Shown here: positions 1 through 8,523 of the stretch, one piece after another
Numbering within the stretch: the first letter of the stretch is position 1
Layout of the letters: the number at the start of each line of letters is the position of its first letter
Assembly: GCA_944391825.1 (NCBI GenBank)
Contig: CALXUZ010000008.1
Location: forward strand, 1-32,457
DNA length: 32,457 bases
From: an uncultured Clostridia bacterium
Lineage (GTDB): Bacteria; Bacillota; Clostridia; TANB77; CAG-508
Direction of reading: 5' to 3'
Translations under genes and position numbers: made by a program
The notes under the pieces: generated by a model
Database searches by the model: none
Seen by the model: the letters and a program-made list of their open reading frames with translations, nothing else
Told to the model about the DNA's origin: nothing

Positions 1-501
1 ATCCACTAAATATTTTAATAATTCATACTCTCTTAAACTTAGTTCCACGGCCTTTCCATCTACTTTTACAGTTCTACCTTCCGGGTCGATTGTAATTCCA
101 CCATAATCCTTAACCTCATTTTTGTCACCCATTGTTCTTTTTAAAAGTGCCTCCACCCTTGCGACTAAAATTTTAGGGCTAAAAGGTTTTGCTATGTATT
201 CATCAACACCAAGTTCAAATCCAAATAATTCATCTTGTTCTTCTCCTCTTGCTGTTAACATTATAATTGGTACTTTTGAGGTTTGCCTAATTTGGCGCAA
301 AACTGACCAACCATCTAGTTTTGGCATCATTACATCTAATAATATTAAATTAATTTGGTTTTGATTTTCTGTAAATACTCTTAGGGCATCTTCACCATCT
401 ACTGCTTCTAAAATGCTATAACCTTTTTGAGCTAAAAAGTCTTTTATTAATTTTCTCATCCTTGACTCATCATCAACAACCAAAATAGTAACATTGTTCA
501 T
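1..501 (-). CDS. OmpR/PhoB-family response regulator, 3' end outside window
   Basis: The gene enters from the left edge on the minus strand, and 167 codons are visible. The N-terminal receiver domain shows the acidic pair and neighbours (TILVVDDESRMRKLI), the phospho-acceptor aspartate in LILLDVMMPKLDGW, the conserved Thr/Ser region IIMLTAR and the switch lysine in YIAKPFSP. The following part (VDGKAVELSLREYELLKYLV) is the start of a winged-helix DNA-binding domain of the OmpR type, cut by the window edge. I chose the ATG at 501 because VTILVVDDE then begins close to the N terminus; an in-frame ATG at 522 with a poorer upstream sequence would add seven residues. The cognate kinase, if adjacent, lies outside the window, so the signal is unknown. 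Fold assignment is secure, target genes unknown. Confidence 0.93.
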   Translation of the reverse strand, partial: MNNVTILVVDDESRMRKLIKDFLAQKGYSILEAVDGEDALRVFTENQNQINLILLDVMMPKLDGWSVLRQIRQTSKVPIIMLTARGEEQDELFGFELGVDEYIAKPFSPKILVARVEALLKRTMGDKNEVKDYGGITIDPEGRTVKVDGKAVELSLREYELLKYLVD

Positions 502-556
502 ATTTATATCAATTCCTTTCATCTCTGACGACCTATTGTCGCTATTACACCTATAT

Positions 557-591
557 TTCCAAACTCTAAATTCTAACCTCTAATCTCTAAC
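557..591 (-). repeat. Degenerate heptanucleotide tandem repeat
   Basis: Read on the minus strand, five consecutive 7-mers follow the pattern RTTAGAR (GTTAGAG, ATTAGAG, GTTAGAA, TTTAGAG, TTTGGAA). The array sits between the response-regulator gene and trmB. A related six-unit array lies at 23865-23906 on the plus strand. Function unknown. Confidence 0.6.
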
Positions 592-632
592 AAATTATAC
601 AAACATTTTATGTCCGTTTTGTGAACATACTA

Positions 633-1301
633 TTATATTTCTAGCTTTTTCGCTATTAATGCCTTTATTTTAAGTCCTTGCTCGCTAAACATTTTCTCAT
701 GCTCAGTTTCAATATTTTCCCAAAAGTCCTTATCTAATTTCAAATCATATGTTAGTTTTTCTATTTTAAAATTAGAAACTTCAAAATATTTAATACTATC
801 TCTAAAAAGTTCATCATCATCTGTTTTAAAAAATATGCACCCATTTGGTTTTAAAAATTCCCTATAATGTTCCAACTGCCTTGTATATGTTAGCCTTTTT
901 TTACGGTGCTTCGCCTTTGGCCATGGATTACAAAAATTAATATATATTCCGTTCACTTCATCTTGCTTATTTAATATTAGCAAAATGCGTTCAATATCAA
1001 ACCTTGTCAAAAGTACATTATCTATTTGCCTGCTGCTTTCTTTGTAAACTTCTTCTATCTTTCTTTTTGCCAAGCCTAGCATTGGGTCTACTAAATCTAT
1101 TCCAAGATAATTATTTTCTGGATGTGTGCATGCCATTTGTGAAATAAATCCGCCTTTGCCACAGCCTAATTCTACAAAAAAAGGCTGTCCTGGTCTTGTA
1201 AATTCTTGTCGCCATTTACCAATTAACTCTTGTGAATTTTCTCTATAAAATTTACTTTCTTCTAATTCTTTTCTTGCCCATGGTTTATACCTAATTCGCA
1301 T
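633..1301 (-). CDS. trmB: tRNA (guanine-N7-)-methyltransferase TrmB
   Basis: Predicted to methylate guanosine 46 in the tRNA variable loop using S-adenosylmethionine. The 222-aa protein has the SAM-binding glycine loop FVELGCGKGGFISQ at about residues 42-55, an acidic strand end in YLGIDLV, and the family signature INFCNPWPKAKHRKKRLT, where the usual DPWPK appears as NPWPK. The C-terminal part carries the expected FFKTDDDELF segment. The start at 1301 is preferred over upstream in-frame starts (to 1361) because AGGAG lies 7 bases before it and a promoter at 1333-1361 would place transcription initiation downstream of the longer starts. It stands alone, minus strand, with a repeat element behind its promoter. 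Confidence 0.95.
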   Translation of the reverse strand: MRIRYKPWARKELEESKFYRENSQELIGKWRQEFTRPGQPFFVELGCGKGGFISQMACTHPENNYLGIDLVDPMLGLAKRKIEEVYKESSRQIDNVLLTRFDIERILLILNKQDEVNGIYINFCNPWPKAKHRKKRLTYTRQLEHYREFLKPNGCIFFKTDDDELFRDSIKYFEVSNFKIEKLTYDLKLDKDFWENIETEHEKMFSEQGLKIKALIAKKLEI

Positions 1302-1332
1302 TTTACATCTCCTTTTACATAACCTATTAGCT

Positions 1333-1361
1333 ATTTTAGCATACATCAGTAATATTAACAA
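1333..1361 (-). promoter_or_regulatory. Predicted sigma-A promoter of trmB
   Basis: On the minus strand TTGTTA (1356-1361) and TAAAAT (1333-1338) are separated by 17 bp, predicting a start site near 1326 and a 5' leader of about 25 nt for trmB. Confidence 0.65.
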
Positions 1362-1388
1362 GTGTTACATTTATACATTAAGCAATAG

Positions 1389-1543
1389 CCCCCACAATTG
1401 TATTATGACGTTTGTCCTTGCTGTCGCCTTCCTTCCTCATGTCAAAAATAAATTTTTGACATGGGTAAAGTAGATAGAAGGCTCTAGAACTACGCTAACG
1501 CTCCGCCTGCGCGGACTGCACTTTCATAATACAATTGTGGGGG
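1389..1543 (+). repeat. Nested palindromic repeat, copy 1 (MITE-like)
   Basis: A 155-bp element with perfect 20-bp terminal inverted repeats (1389-1408 and 1524-1543; outer bases CCCCC/GGGGG). Inside are a second inverted pair (GCCTTC / GAAGGC) and a central hairpin, CATGTCAAAAAT pairing with ATTTTTGACATG around a 2-nt loop. The right third (CTCCGCCTGCGCGGAC) is strikingly GC-rich for this AT-rich DNA. Two other copies occur at 8659-8809 and 28915-29057, all in the same orientation. No open reading frame of interest is present, and no unambiguous target duplication was seen. It may be a non-autonomous mobile element or a dispersed structured RNA. Confidence 0.85.
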
Positions 1544-1594
1544 ATTATAAACTTGTCTTTTAAAAAAGTGCTTTTCTTTCCAGTGAAAATGCTG

Positions 1595-1600
1595 TATAAT
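1595..1600 (+). promoter_or_regulatory. Probable -10 element upstream of acyl-CoA synthetase gene
   Basis: A perfect TATAAT lies about 90 bp before the gene at 1690. No good -35 is present at 17 bp (TTTTCT only). If used, the GGGGAC hairpin repeat at 1627-1671 would be in the 5' untranslated leader. Confidence 0.4.
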
Positions 1601-1626
1601 ATGTGTGGTAGTTAAAATTTGGAGAA

Positions 1627-1671
1627 GCGTCCCTCAGTCACCCTAAATAGGGTGACTGGGACCCGTCCCCA
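1627..1671 (+). repeat. GGGGAC-type hairpin repeat (REP-like), copy A
   Basis: An 11-bp perfect hairpin (CAGTCACCCTA at 1635-1645 with TAGGGTGACTG at 1648-1658, 2-nt loop) followed by GGGACCCGTCCCCAAT. A near-identical unit is at 29086-29131 and a diverged one at 8568-8616. Such GGGGAC/GTCCCC palindromes are dispersed in many clostridial genomes and resemble REP sequences of IS200-like (RAYT) transposases; no transposase is visible here. Confidence 0.7.
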
Positions 1672-1689
1672 ATAAGGAAGGAGAATAAT

Positions 1690-3423
1690 ATGGCTAAGCG
1701 CAAAGATAAATTATATGAAGGTGAAAGACTAGAAGATTTTAGAGAATTAGTTGATAGATATGAAAATAGATATAAGGATAAAACTGCTTTTGTTTATAAG
1801 GAAGAGCCTAAAGCAGATAAACATATTTCTATTAGTTATACTCAGTTTGCAAGTGATATTAAGACTTTTGCAACTTCTTTATTAGATATGAATTTGCAAA
1901 ATAAAAAGGTGGCTTTAATTGCCCCAAACCGTTATGAATGGTGTGTATGCTATTTGGCTATAACAACTGCAGATATTTCAATTGTACCACTTGATAAATC
2001 TTTGCCTGATAATGAAATTAAAAATTTGGTCATTAGAAGTAGAGCAGATGCTGTTATATTTGACCACAAATACACTCATGTTTTTGAGCAGTTAAAATTA
2101 GAAGATAATACTAATCTAAAACAATATATTTGTCTTGATAAAACTGAAAATGCAGACTTTTTGTATTATTCTGATTTGTTGGAAAAAGGAAAAATTTTAT
2201 TAAATTCTGGCGATAGCCGTTACCAAAAAGTTAAGCCAGACCCAAATAAAGTTTCAATCCTTCTTTTTACTTCTGGCACTACTGCAATTTCAAAATGTGT
2301 AGGTTTATCACAATCCAATATTTGTGCCGATATTTATGCTTTATCACAAATGACAGATATTCGCAAAGAGGATGTATTTTTGTCATTTTTACCATTACAC
2401 CACACTTTTGAGTCAACTTGTACTTTTTTATATGGTACTTCTTGTGGCATTACTGTTGCCTTTTGCGATGGATTAAAATATGTACAAAAAAATTTAGTAG
2501 AATTTGGCGTTACAGGTTTTGTTTGTGTACCACTAATGCTTGAGATTATGTATAAAAAAATCGAAAAAGGTATTGAGGAAAAAGGAAAAACTAAACTTGT
2601 AAAAAACATGCGAAAAGTTTGTAATGGTCTACTAAAAGTCGGAATTGATATACGTTCTAAAGTATTTAAAGAGATTTTAGAACAATTTGGCGGAAAGTTA
2701 CATACCTTAATCGCCGGTGGGGCACCTATGAATAAAGATGCAATTCAAGGTTTTGTAGATTTGGGAATTAATTTACTTCAAGGCTATGGTCTAACAGAGA
2801 CTTCGCCTGTTGTTGCAGGAGAAAATGATAAGTATAAACGCGCTGGTAGTGTAGGTTTTCCTTTACCTGGAATTACTGTAAAAATTGATAAGCCAAATGA
2901 AGAAGGTATTGGAGAAATTTTAGTAAAAGGCCCAACTGTTATGCATGGATATATTGATAATGAAAAAGCTACAAATGAAGTATTAAAAAATGGTTGGTTT
3001 TATACTGGTGATTTGGGAAAATTTGATGATGATGGATTTTTGTATGTAACTGGAAGAAAAAAAGATGTTATTGTTTTGAAAAATGGAAAAAATATTTTCC
3101 CAGAGGAATTAGAAATTTTAATAAATTGTTTGCCATATGTGTCAGAAAGCATAGTTTATGGTAAGCCTGTAAAAGATAATGATTTGATGATTTGTGCTAA
3201 GATTGTTTATAATATGGATAATATGAAAGAATTATATCCTGATAAGTCTGAAAATGATTATCATAATCTAATTTGGAGTGATATAAAATCTAATGTTAAC
3301 CATACAATGCCTGCATATAAGGCAATACGTGAAATTATTGTAACAGATGAGCCTTTAATTAAGACTACGACGCAAAAAGTCAAAAGGCATGAAGAAATCA
3401 AAAAAATCCTAGAAAATAATTAA
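1690..3423 (+). CDS. Long-chain acyl-CoA synthetase / AMP-forming acid:CoA ligase
   Basis: A 577-aa member of the adenylate-forming (ANL) superfamily, expected to activate a carboxylic acid, probably a fatty acid, to its acyl-CoA through an acyl-adenylate. Motifs in order: the phosphate loop LLFTSGTTAISKCV at about residues 195-208 (the usual TSGTTGxPKG is changed to TSGTTAISKC, keeping the lysine), LLQGYGLTETSP (A5) near 360, FYTGDLGKFDDDGFLYVTGRKKD (quoted here as GDLGKFDDDGFLYVTGR, A7-A8) near 440, and a C-terminal catalytic lysine context TTTQKVKR. AAGGAGG-like sequence precedes the ATG. The gene is monocistronic, flanked by repeats upstream and a hairpin terminator at 3422-3448. Substrate chain length cannot be told from sequence. 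Confidence 0.9.
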   Translation: MAKRKDKLYEGERLEDFRELVDRYENRYKDKTAFVYKEEPKADKHISISYTQFASDIKTFATSLLDMNLQNKKVALIAPNRYEWCVCYLAITTADISIVPLDKSLPDNEIKNLVIRSRADAVIFDHKYTHVFEQLKLEDNTNLKQYICLDKTENADFLYYSDLLEKGKILLNSGDSRYQKVKPDPNKVSILLFTSGTTAISKCVGLSQSNICADIYALSQMTDIRKEDVFLSFLPLHHTFESTCTFLYGTSCGITVAFCDGLKYVQKNLVEFGVTGFVCVPLMLEIMYKKIEKGIEEKGKTKLVKNMRKVCNGLLKVGIDIRSKVFKEILEQFGGKLHTLIAGGAPMNKDAIQGFVDLGINLLQGYGLTETSPVVAGENDKYKRAGSVGFPLPGITVKIDKPNEEGIGEILVKGPTVMHGYIDNEKATNEVLKNGWFYTGDLGKFDDDGFLYVTGRKKDVIVLKNGKNIFPEELEILINCLPYVSESIVYGKPVKDNDLMICAKIVYNMDNMKELYPDKSENDYHNLIWSDIKSNVNHTMPAYKAIREIIVTDEPLIKTTTQKVKRHEEIKKILENN

Positions 3424-3448
3424 AATAGTGGCATTTGCCACTATTTTT
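3422..3448. terminator. Bidirectional intrinsic terminator
   Basis: An 11-bp perfect stem (AAAATAGTGGC at 3422-3432 with GCCACTATTTT at 3437-3447), 4-nt loop, with A-run on one side and T-run on the other. It lies between the convergent acyl-CoA synthetase (ends 3423) and rng (ends 3459) and suits both. Confidence 0.9.
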
Positions 3449-3458
3449 AATTATCTCC

Positions 3459-4664
3459 TTAATCATTGCTGAACATATGCTTTCTAGTTAATTCAAGCAA
3501 ATCTAGTGGTGTAAAACCTACAATTTGTGTTTTAGACCTATCTTTTTTCAATTCTTCTTGCAATGTTTCTAGAATTTTTTGTTTTGTTTCTTGCTTTTCC
3601 ATGTCAATATAATCAATTATTACTATTCCACCAATATCACGCAATCTTAATTGTTTTGCAATTTCTATGCTTGCTTCTTTATTTACTGTATACACTGTTT
3701 GTTCCAAACTTTTGCTACCTATATATTTGCCTGAGTTTACATCTATTGCGGTTAATGCTTCTGTTTTATCTATCGTTATAAATCCACCGCATTTTAGCCA
3801 AATTTTTCTATTATTAGCTTTTTCCAATTGCTCATCAATGTTATATATATTTAATATATCCTCATTTGGTTTAAATTCTAGTTTTACTTTGTTTTCAAAT
3901 CCAGTATCTTTCAAAAATTCTTCTGCATATTGTTTTATTTTTAAATTATTTGTAACAATTCTAGCTAAATCCTTATCAATAATATCTATTAATGTTTTTC
4001 CAACTATCCCGTCATTTGCATATAATAGTGTTGGTTTAAAATCACTTTTATTTGATAACTCTTTTGCTTTTTTTAATATATCCTCATATAAATTAATTGC
4101 TCTTTTTATATCATTTTGTATTAGCTCTTTTCCAATACCTTGGCTTGCAGTTCTTATTATTAATCCATAACTCTTTGGAAGAATTTCTTTCGCAATTTCT
4201 AGGAGCCTATTCCTCTCTTCTTTTTTTTCTATTTTCTTTGAAATTGTTATAAATTCTTGGTTTGGCATAAGAACTACAAATCTTCCTGGTAAGCTGATAT
4301 GTGTAGATACTCTTGCACCTTTCTTATTTGTACTATCTCTTTTTACTTGGACTAAAATTGGCATTCCTGTACGTATATAATTTTTTATATTATATTTGCT
4401 TAGTTCCTCATTTTTGTTACCTGTTTCATTACTTGCTTTTGGAATAATATCCTTAATATGAATAAAAGTGTTTTTTTGTGTTCCAATATCCACAAAAGCT
4501 GCCTGCATACCAATTAATATATTTTCAACTTTTCCAAGATATATGTTTTCTTCTAAATGCTTAACACTATCTTTTTCTTCATATTTTTCAATTAGTTTTC
4601 CATTTTCTACTAATGCAACTATTTTATTATTTTCCTTATCTTGATTTATAAAAATCTCTTTCAT
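3459..4664 (-). CDS. rng: Ribonuclease G/E family endoribonuclease
   Basis: A 401-aa RNase E/G-type endonuclease, acting on single-stranded 5'-monophosphorylated RNA in rRNA and mRNA processing. An S1 domain is embedded at about residues 35-120 (ENIYLGKVENILIGMQAAFVDIG, here shown by GKVENILIGMQAAFVDIG). The catalytic DNase I-like part shows TAIDVNSGKYIG and IVIIDYIDM, whose aspartates (DVNSG and the YID) are the metal ligands of the family. The protein stops at TPLDLLELTRKHMFSND, so the zinc-link cysteine motif and the C-terminal small domain of E. coli RNase G (489 aa) are missing. It is the last gene of the operon that begins at 8468 and follows pth by 9 nt. Confidence 0.92.
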   Translation of the reverse strand: MKEIFINQDKENNKIVALVENGKLIEKYEEKDSVKHLEENIYLGKVENILIGMQAAFVDIGTQKNTFIHIKDIIPKASNETGNKNEELSKYNIKNYIRTGMPILVQVKRDSTNKKGARVSTHISLPGRFVVLMPNQEFITISKKIEKKEERNRLLEIAKEILPKSYGLIIRTASQGIGKELIQNDIKRAINLYEDILKKAKELSNKSDFKPTLLYANDGIVGKTLIDIIDKDLARIVTNNLKIKQYAEEFLKDTGFENKVKLEFKPNEDILNIYNIDEQLEKANNRKIWLKCGGFITIDKTEALTAIDVNSGKYIGSKSLEQTVYTVNKEASIEIAKQLRLRDIGGIVIIDYIDMEKQETKQKILETLQEELKKDRSKTQIVGFTPLDLLELTRKHMFSND

Positions 4665-4673
4665 ATAATCTCC

Positions 4674-5231
4674 TTAGTTGTATTTATTCATTGCTATATC
4701 AATACCATTTTTCAAAAATTCTTCTATCGCTCCAGTAGCTTTATTTATGCCCATCTCTAGCTTTTCATATGTTTCATCATCAAGTTTTCCTATCACATAA
4801 TCAACTGCATCATATTCATCCATTGGTTTTCCTATTCCTACTCTAATACGAGGAAAATCTTCTGATGATAATTCATGAACTACTGATTTTGCGCCATTGT
4901 GTGTTCCTGGTCCACCTTTTTTACGTAATTTTATTGTTCCAATTTCTATATCCATATCATCATAAATTACTAATACATTTTCTAATGGAATTTTATAAAA
5001 ATCCACAAATTGCTTAATGCTTTTACCACTTAAGTTCATAAATGTTTGTGGCTTTAGCAAAATAACTTTTTCTTCTTCTATTATTCCACTGCCATAAATC
5101 CCATCAAATTTTGTTCTTGTTAGTTCTATTTCGTATTTTTTTGCTATTTTATTAATTGCATCAAAACCCATATTATGCCTTGTTTTACTATAATCTGGCT
5201 CAGGGTTTCCAAGCCCAACTATTAAATACAT
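4674..5231 (-). CDS. pth: Peptidyl-tRNA hydrolase
   Basis: A 185-aa Pth that releases peptides from prematurely dissociated peptidyl-tRNA. Family motifs are complete: LIVGLGNPEPDYSKTRHNMGF with the catalytic histidine (quoted from GLGNPEPDYSKTRHNMGF) near residue 20, LLKPQTFMNLSGKS near 60-73, VIYDDMDI near 90 with the catalytic aspartate, and KKGGPGTHNGAKSV near 105-118. The ATG at 5231 has GAGGG upstream. It is fourth in the five-gene operon, 15 nt after the pyruvyl transferase-like gene and 9 nt before rng. In many Bacillota pth lies by spoVC/mfd, so this neighbourhood differs. Confidence 0.97.
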   Translation of the reverse strand: MYLIVGLGNPEPDYSKTRHNMGFDAINKIAKKYEIELTRTKFDGIYGSGIIEEEKVILLKPQTFMNLSGKSIKQFVDFYKIPLENVLVIYDDMDIEIGTIKLRKKGGPGTHNGAKSVVHELSSEDFPRIRVGIGKPMDEYDAVDYVIGKLDDETYEKLEMGINKATGAIEEFLKNGIDIAMNKYN

Positions 5232-5246
5232 CTATTTTCCCTCTTT

Positions 5247-6302
5247 TTATTTTAGTATCTCTTCTACTTTTTCCAACTGTTTAATTGCTAATTCTTTTAT
5301 ATCTTTAATTTTATTTTGAGCCACTTGTTCAAACTCATATAGTGGCATTTTTGTATCATCTTTTAAATCACTAAAATGTATAATATTTTGCTTAAATAAA
5401 TCTAAATCTTTTATAACATTATCAATTTTATCACTATATGATATTATCCTGCATTTTTGCTCAAATACGCTAGATAATATCATTGCATGAAATCTTGCAC
5501 ATATCATAAACTCCATACTTGCATAAATTTCAAAAAATTTGTCCAAATCACCTTCATAGTTTACACAATGAATACTATTTATATATTCTTTTGGCATTTT
5601 TTGCATTAATTTTTGGATTGAGTTTTCATCTCCTTCATGCTTGCAAAAAGAAAATAGATAAACTTCTTTTTTATTTTCTATATAATCGCCAATATTTTTA
5701 ATTAGCATATTGTAATAGTTTTCTTCTTTATTTATTAATTGCTTACGAATTGATAAATCAATCATTGATATTCCAACAGTATTCTTCTTTTTTTCTATAT
5801 TTTTCTCTGGCTCATATGTAAAAGCTAAGTCCGGTGCATATCTTACTGTTGGTATATCAGAAAACATAGTATATGAATATTTATCTCTAAAGCATATATC
5901 TTTGCAATTTTCATATACGTTTTTTGCTAAGTCTATATAATCTTGTGTGTATGCTGGTCCAAAGTTTGAGCTAACATAGCAAAATGGAATATTTTTTTGT
6001 TTACACTCTTTTAAAAAGTCCAGAAATTCATCTGTAATATTATATACCACTCCGCCTTCCATAAAGATTGAGCCACCTACATAAATATACCCATCATACT
6101 CATCTGCATTTTGTTTTGTCAAATTTCTTTCTTTTTCGCTTATTACTGTAATATTAGGAAATTTTTTAAATAATATAGCATGTTCTGGATTTTCAACATT
6201 AATATAAAAAGATACTTTTGGGTATCTTTTTAATAGCATTTCTATAAATAAATCATCACCTAAATTTCTTCTTGCATATGCTAGAATAAATATTTTTTTC
6301 AT
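5247..6302 (-). CDS. Polysaccharide pyruvyl transferase family protein
   Basis: A 351-aa protein of the CsaB/WcaK-like polysaccharide pyruvyl transferase family (PF04230). It starts with the nucleotide-type loop FILAYARRNLGDDLFIEML, contains GYIYVGGSIFMEGG near residues 72-85, and ends with the family's ARFHAMILSSVF segment near residue 265, which carries the conserved Arg and His. Family members transfer pyruvate from phosphoenolpyruvate onto sugars of cell-wall or capsule polymers; some related proteins have other donors, so the exact reaction is inferred. Its two upstream neighbours are glycosyltransferase-like, supporting a surface-glycan role. The gap to the upstream gene is 17 nt. Confidence 0.85.
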   Translation of the reverse strand: MKKIFILAYARRNLGDDLFIEMLLKRYPKVSFYINVENPEHAILFKKFPNITVISEKERNLTKQNADEYDGYIYVGGSIFMEGGVVYNITDEFLDFLKECKQKNIPFCYVSSNFGPAYTQDYIDLAKNVYENCKDICFRDKYSYTMFSDIPTVRYAPDLAFTYEPEKNIEKKKNTVGISMIDLSIRKQLINKEENYYNMLIKNIGDYIENKKEVYLFSFCKHEGDENSIQKLMQKMPKEYINSIHCVNYEGDLDKFFEIYASMEFMICARFHAMILSSVFEQKCRIISYSDKIDNVIKDLDLFKQNIIHFSDLKDDTKMPLYEFEQVAQNKIKDIKELAIKQLEKVEEILK

Positions 6303-6319
6303 AATTTTAGTTCCTTTTC

Positions 6320-7231
6320 TTATTTATTCCAATGTTCTGTTAATTCTGTAGTAACTTTTTGTCCAATTTGTCCACAATTATCATTGCACCAATCTATTAA
6401 AGTTTTAAAATCGCTTTCACATGGTTTAGAGTAGCGTACATAATAATCTGCTGTAAGCATTATTTGCTCATAAAACCACTTTTCAGGTTCTGTTAATATA
6501 TTTTCAGCTTTGATAATCTCATAAATGTTTTGCTTTTCTTGTAGATTTTCTATTAGGAAAGATAATTTTAAATTAAATGTCATATTTTTATCATGAACTC
6601 TATATACTCCAACAAAATCTTCCATAATATAAGCTGGATTAGTTATTAATGCCCTCATATAAATTGAAGAATCATTTAGCATTTCCACATTTTCTATGTC
6701 TTTTATATATTCATAATTAAATATTGTAGTAAATGTGGAATTTGGCTTCATGTACGTAGTTTGAAAACCTTTTAAATATTCTTTGTTATTTACTATCCCT
6801 TTAACATTTAATGGATTTGTTTCAATTTCTCCTGTATTTTCATATTTAATATATGTATTTGCCGATACAAATGAAAGTTCCTTTGTGTTAGCAAAAATAT
6901 CCATTGCTTTTTTATAAAAGTCTATATCTGTTAAATAATCATCATCATCCATAAAAATTAGAAACTTACCATTGCTTTTTAAATATCCGTTTTTTCTACT
7001 AATCCCTGCTCCAGAATTTTTTTCATTTCTATAATATTTTACTCTTTGTTCATCTTTGTATTTTTCTTTTATGACTTTTTCTGTATCATCTGGTGAGCAG
7101 TCATCTACTATAATAATCTCAAAATTTTCATATGTCTGTTTTAGTACTGAGTCAATAGCTTCTGGTAGCATTTCTGCTCTTTTATAAGTTGGCATTATAA
7201 CTGAAATAAGTTTTTCATTTCTTACTTTCAT
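6320..7231 (-). CDS. Family 2 glycosyltransferase
   Basis: A 303-aa GT-A fold glycosyltransferase. The N-terminal SVIMPTYKRAEMLPEAIDSV begins the nucleotide-sugar domain (residues 9-28), followed by EIIIVDDCSPDDT near residue 40 and the metal-binding FLIFMDDDDYLTD near 95. The C-terminal third is family-variable and likely sets acceptor specificity. No membrane segment or signal peptide is visible, so it would act on the cytoplasmic side. It begins 4 nt after the stop of the upstream 410-aa gene, so the pair is almost certainly translationally linked. Donor and acceptor are unknown. Confidence 0.92.
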   Translation of the reverse strand: MKVRNEKLISVIMPTYKRAEMLPEAIDSVLKQTYENFEIIIVDDCSPDDTEKVIKEKYKDEQRVKYYRNEKNSGAGISRKNGYLKSNGKFLIFMDDDDYLTDIDFYKKAMDIFANTKELSFVSANTYIKYENTGEIETNPLNVKGIVNNKEYLKGFQTTYMKPNSTFTTIFNYEYIKDIENVEMLNDSSIYMRALITNPAYIMEDFVGVYRVHDKNMTFNLKLSFLIENLQEKQNIYEIIKAENILTEPEKWFYEQIMLTADYYVRYSKPCESDFKTLIDWCNDNCGQIGQKVTTELTEHWNK

Positions 7232-7235
7232 AAAC

Positions 7236-8468
7236 TTACCCCTTTTTTAATTTATTCCAAATTTCATTGGTTTTAATATATTCATCATAATGTCTTTTTA
7301 CATTTTTATCATATTTTTTCAAGTCATCTAGTAATACATTACAGTCTTCCCCTTCGAATAATTTATTAATTTCAGGAATTCCTGCTTCTAGTTTTTTGTG
7401 TATAATATCCATTTTAGTTCTATAATTTTCTCTATCTGTAATATATTGAAATAATGGTTTGTATTTAATCCATCCCCTAGATGCTTGAATAAATCTTTTA
7501 GCAATTTGCTCATCTTCTACCTTTATTTTTCTTAGAGTTTTAGGATATTTTCCTCTTAAAATATTAGTATATTTCAAAAATCCATCATGAAAATGGTAAA
7601 CTGGAACTTTCATTACTTTGGCATCATCAAGTTTAGTCGAAAAGAAAGTATCTTCTCCTCTAGCTCCTTCTGGATTATAAAATGCTGGTATTTTATCTAT
7701 ATGGCTTAAATTTAAACATAATGTAGAACCTGCCACCCATTTTCCACCATTTGTTTTTTCTATTTCATATACTCCATTTCCTTCAGCGAGGTCTTCTTCT
7801 GCATATGTAATTCCATTATCTTTTACAAATTTTTCCCTTATTGAATCCCATGAAATAATATCATTACTTATAGCTTCAATGTAATCCCTAAATAAAGTTT
7901 CATCAACATCCTCATTTAGTTCTACATAAGGTATTGGCGAAATATATCCACAGTGATACCCAACTGTAACATCTGCGTCTTGTATATATTTATAATGCTT
8001 GGAAATATTATCTTGCTCTTTCCATAAAATTCCCTTTGTTTCCTTATCTTTAATGCATGCAACAGGGTATTCATCATCATCCCAAAACAAAAGATAGTCC
8101 ATACCTCTAATAAATGCATAATACATTAGGGTATTTCTGCCTTTAGCATGTCCATGACCAAAAAATAATTCCGCCTCGTCTTTTGTTAATTGGTTTCTGC
8201 CAATTAACCTTTTTTTCATTTCTTCAATATCTTCTGGGGTAATATATTTTATTTTTATATCTTTATAAACATTGGGCATTAGTCCATAAAAATCAACTCT
8301 TGTTGTGTATTGATATCCCAAATCAAATAAAATAAATATTGTTAGTTCTACTTTATTTTCTGTATCTTTAAATTGATTTATTAGTTGTTCATAAGTGTTA
8401 TTAATTACTTTACATACATTAGGTCTTCCTGTTACAAAACCCAATCCAAATTGAACTGTTTTGCCCAT
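7236..8468 (-). CDS. Glycosyltransferase-like protein, first gene of operon
   Basis: A 410-aa protein I do not recognise at family level, but it has features of a GT-A glycosyltransferase: an N-terminal beta-strand-rich part, a metal-binding-type DYLLFWDDDEYPVA near residue 135, and later GARGEDTFFSTKL near residue 270, which resembles the catalytic ED of GT-A enzymes. The C terminus is lysine-rich and helical, with no transmembrane segment. The ATG at 8468 has AAAGGAG 7 nt upstream and follows a perfect consensus promoter at 8524-8552. It heads the operon of glycosyltransferase, pyruvyl transferase, pth and rng. Alternative: a non-catalytic sugar-binding paralogue; the acidic triad argues against this. 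Confidence 0.7.
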   Translation of the reverse strand: MGKTVQFGLGFVTGRPNVCKVINNTYEQLINQFKDTENKVELTIFILFDLGYQYTTRVDFYGLMPNVYKDIKIKYITPEDIEEMKKRLIGRNQLTKDEAELFFGHGHAKGRNTLMYYAFIRGMDYLLFWDDDEYPVACIKDKETKGILWKEQDNISKHYKYIQDADVTVGYHCGYISPIPYVELNEDVDETLFRDYIEAISNDIISWDSIREKFVKDNGITYAEEDLAEGNGVYEIEKTNGGKWVAGSTLCLNLSHIDKIPAFYNPEGARGEDTFFSTKLDDAKVMKVPVYHFHDGFLKYTNILRGKYPKTLRKIKVEDEQIAKRFIQASRGWIKYKPLFQYITDRENYRTKMDIIHKKLEAGIPEINKLFEGEDCNVLLDDLKKYDKNVKRHYDEYIKTNEIWNKLKKG

Positions 8469-8523
8469 TGTTATCTCCTTTGCATCTTCATTTATATGTC
8501 AAATGCTTTCATTTAACTACTAA

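Noticed and set aside
557..591. Heptad repeat as a CRISPR fragment
   Set aside because: Units are 7 nt without spacers; no cas gene present.
1389..1543. Nested palindrome as a simple intrinsic terminator of trmB or a neighbour
   Set aside because: It lies upstream of trmB and of the acyl-CoA synthetase, lacks a U-run after its stems and recurs as a defined unit.
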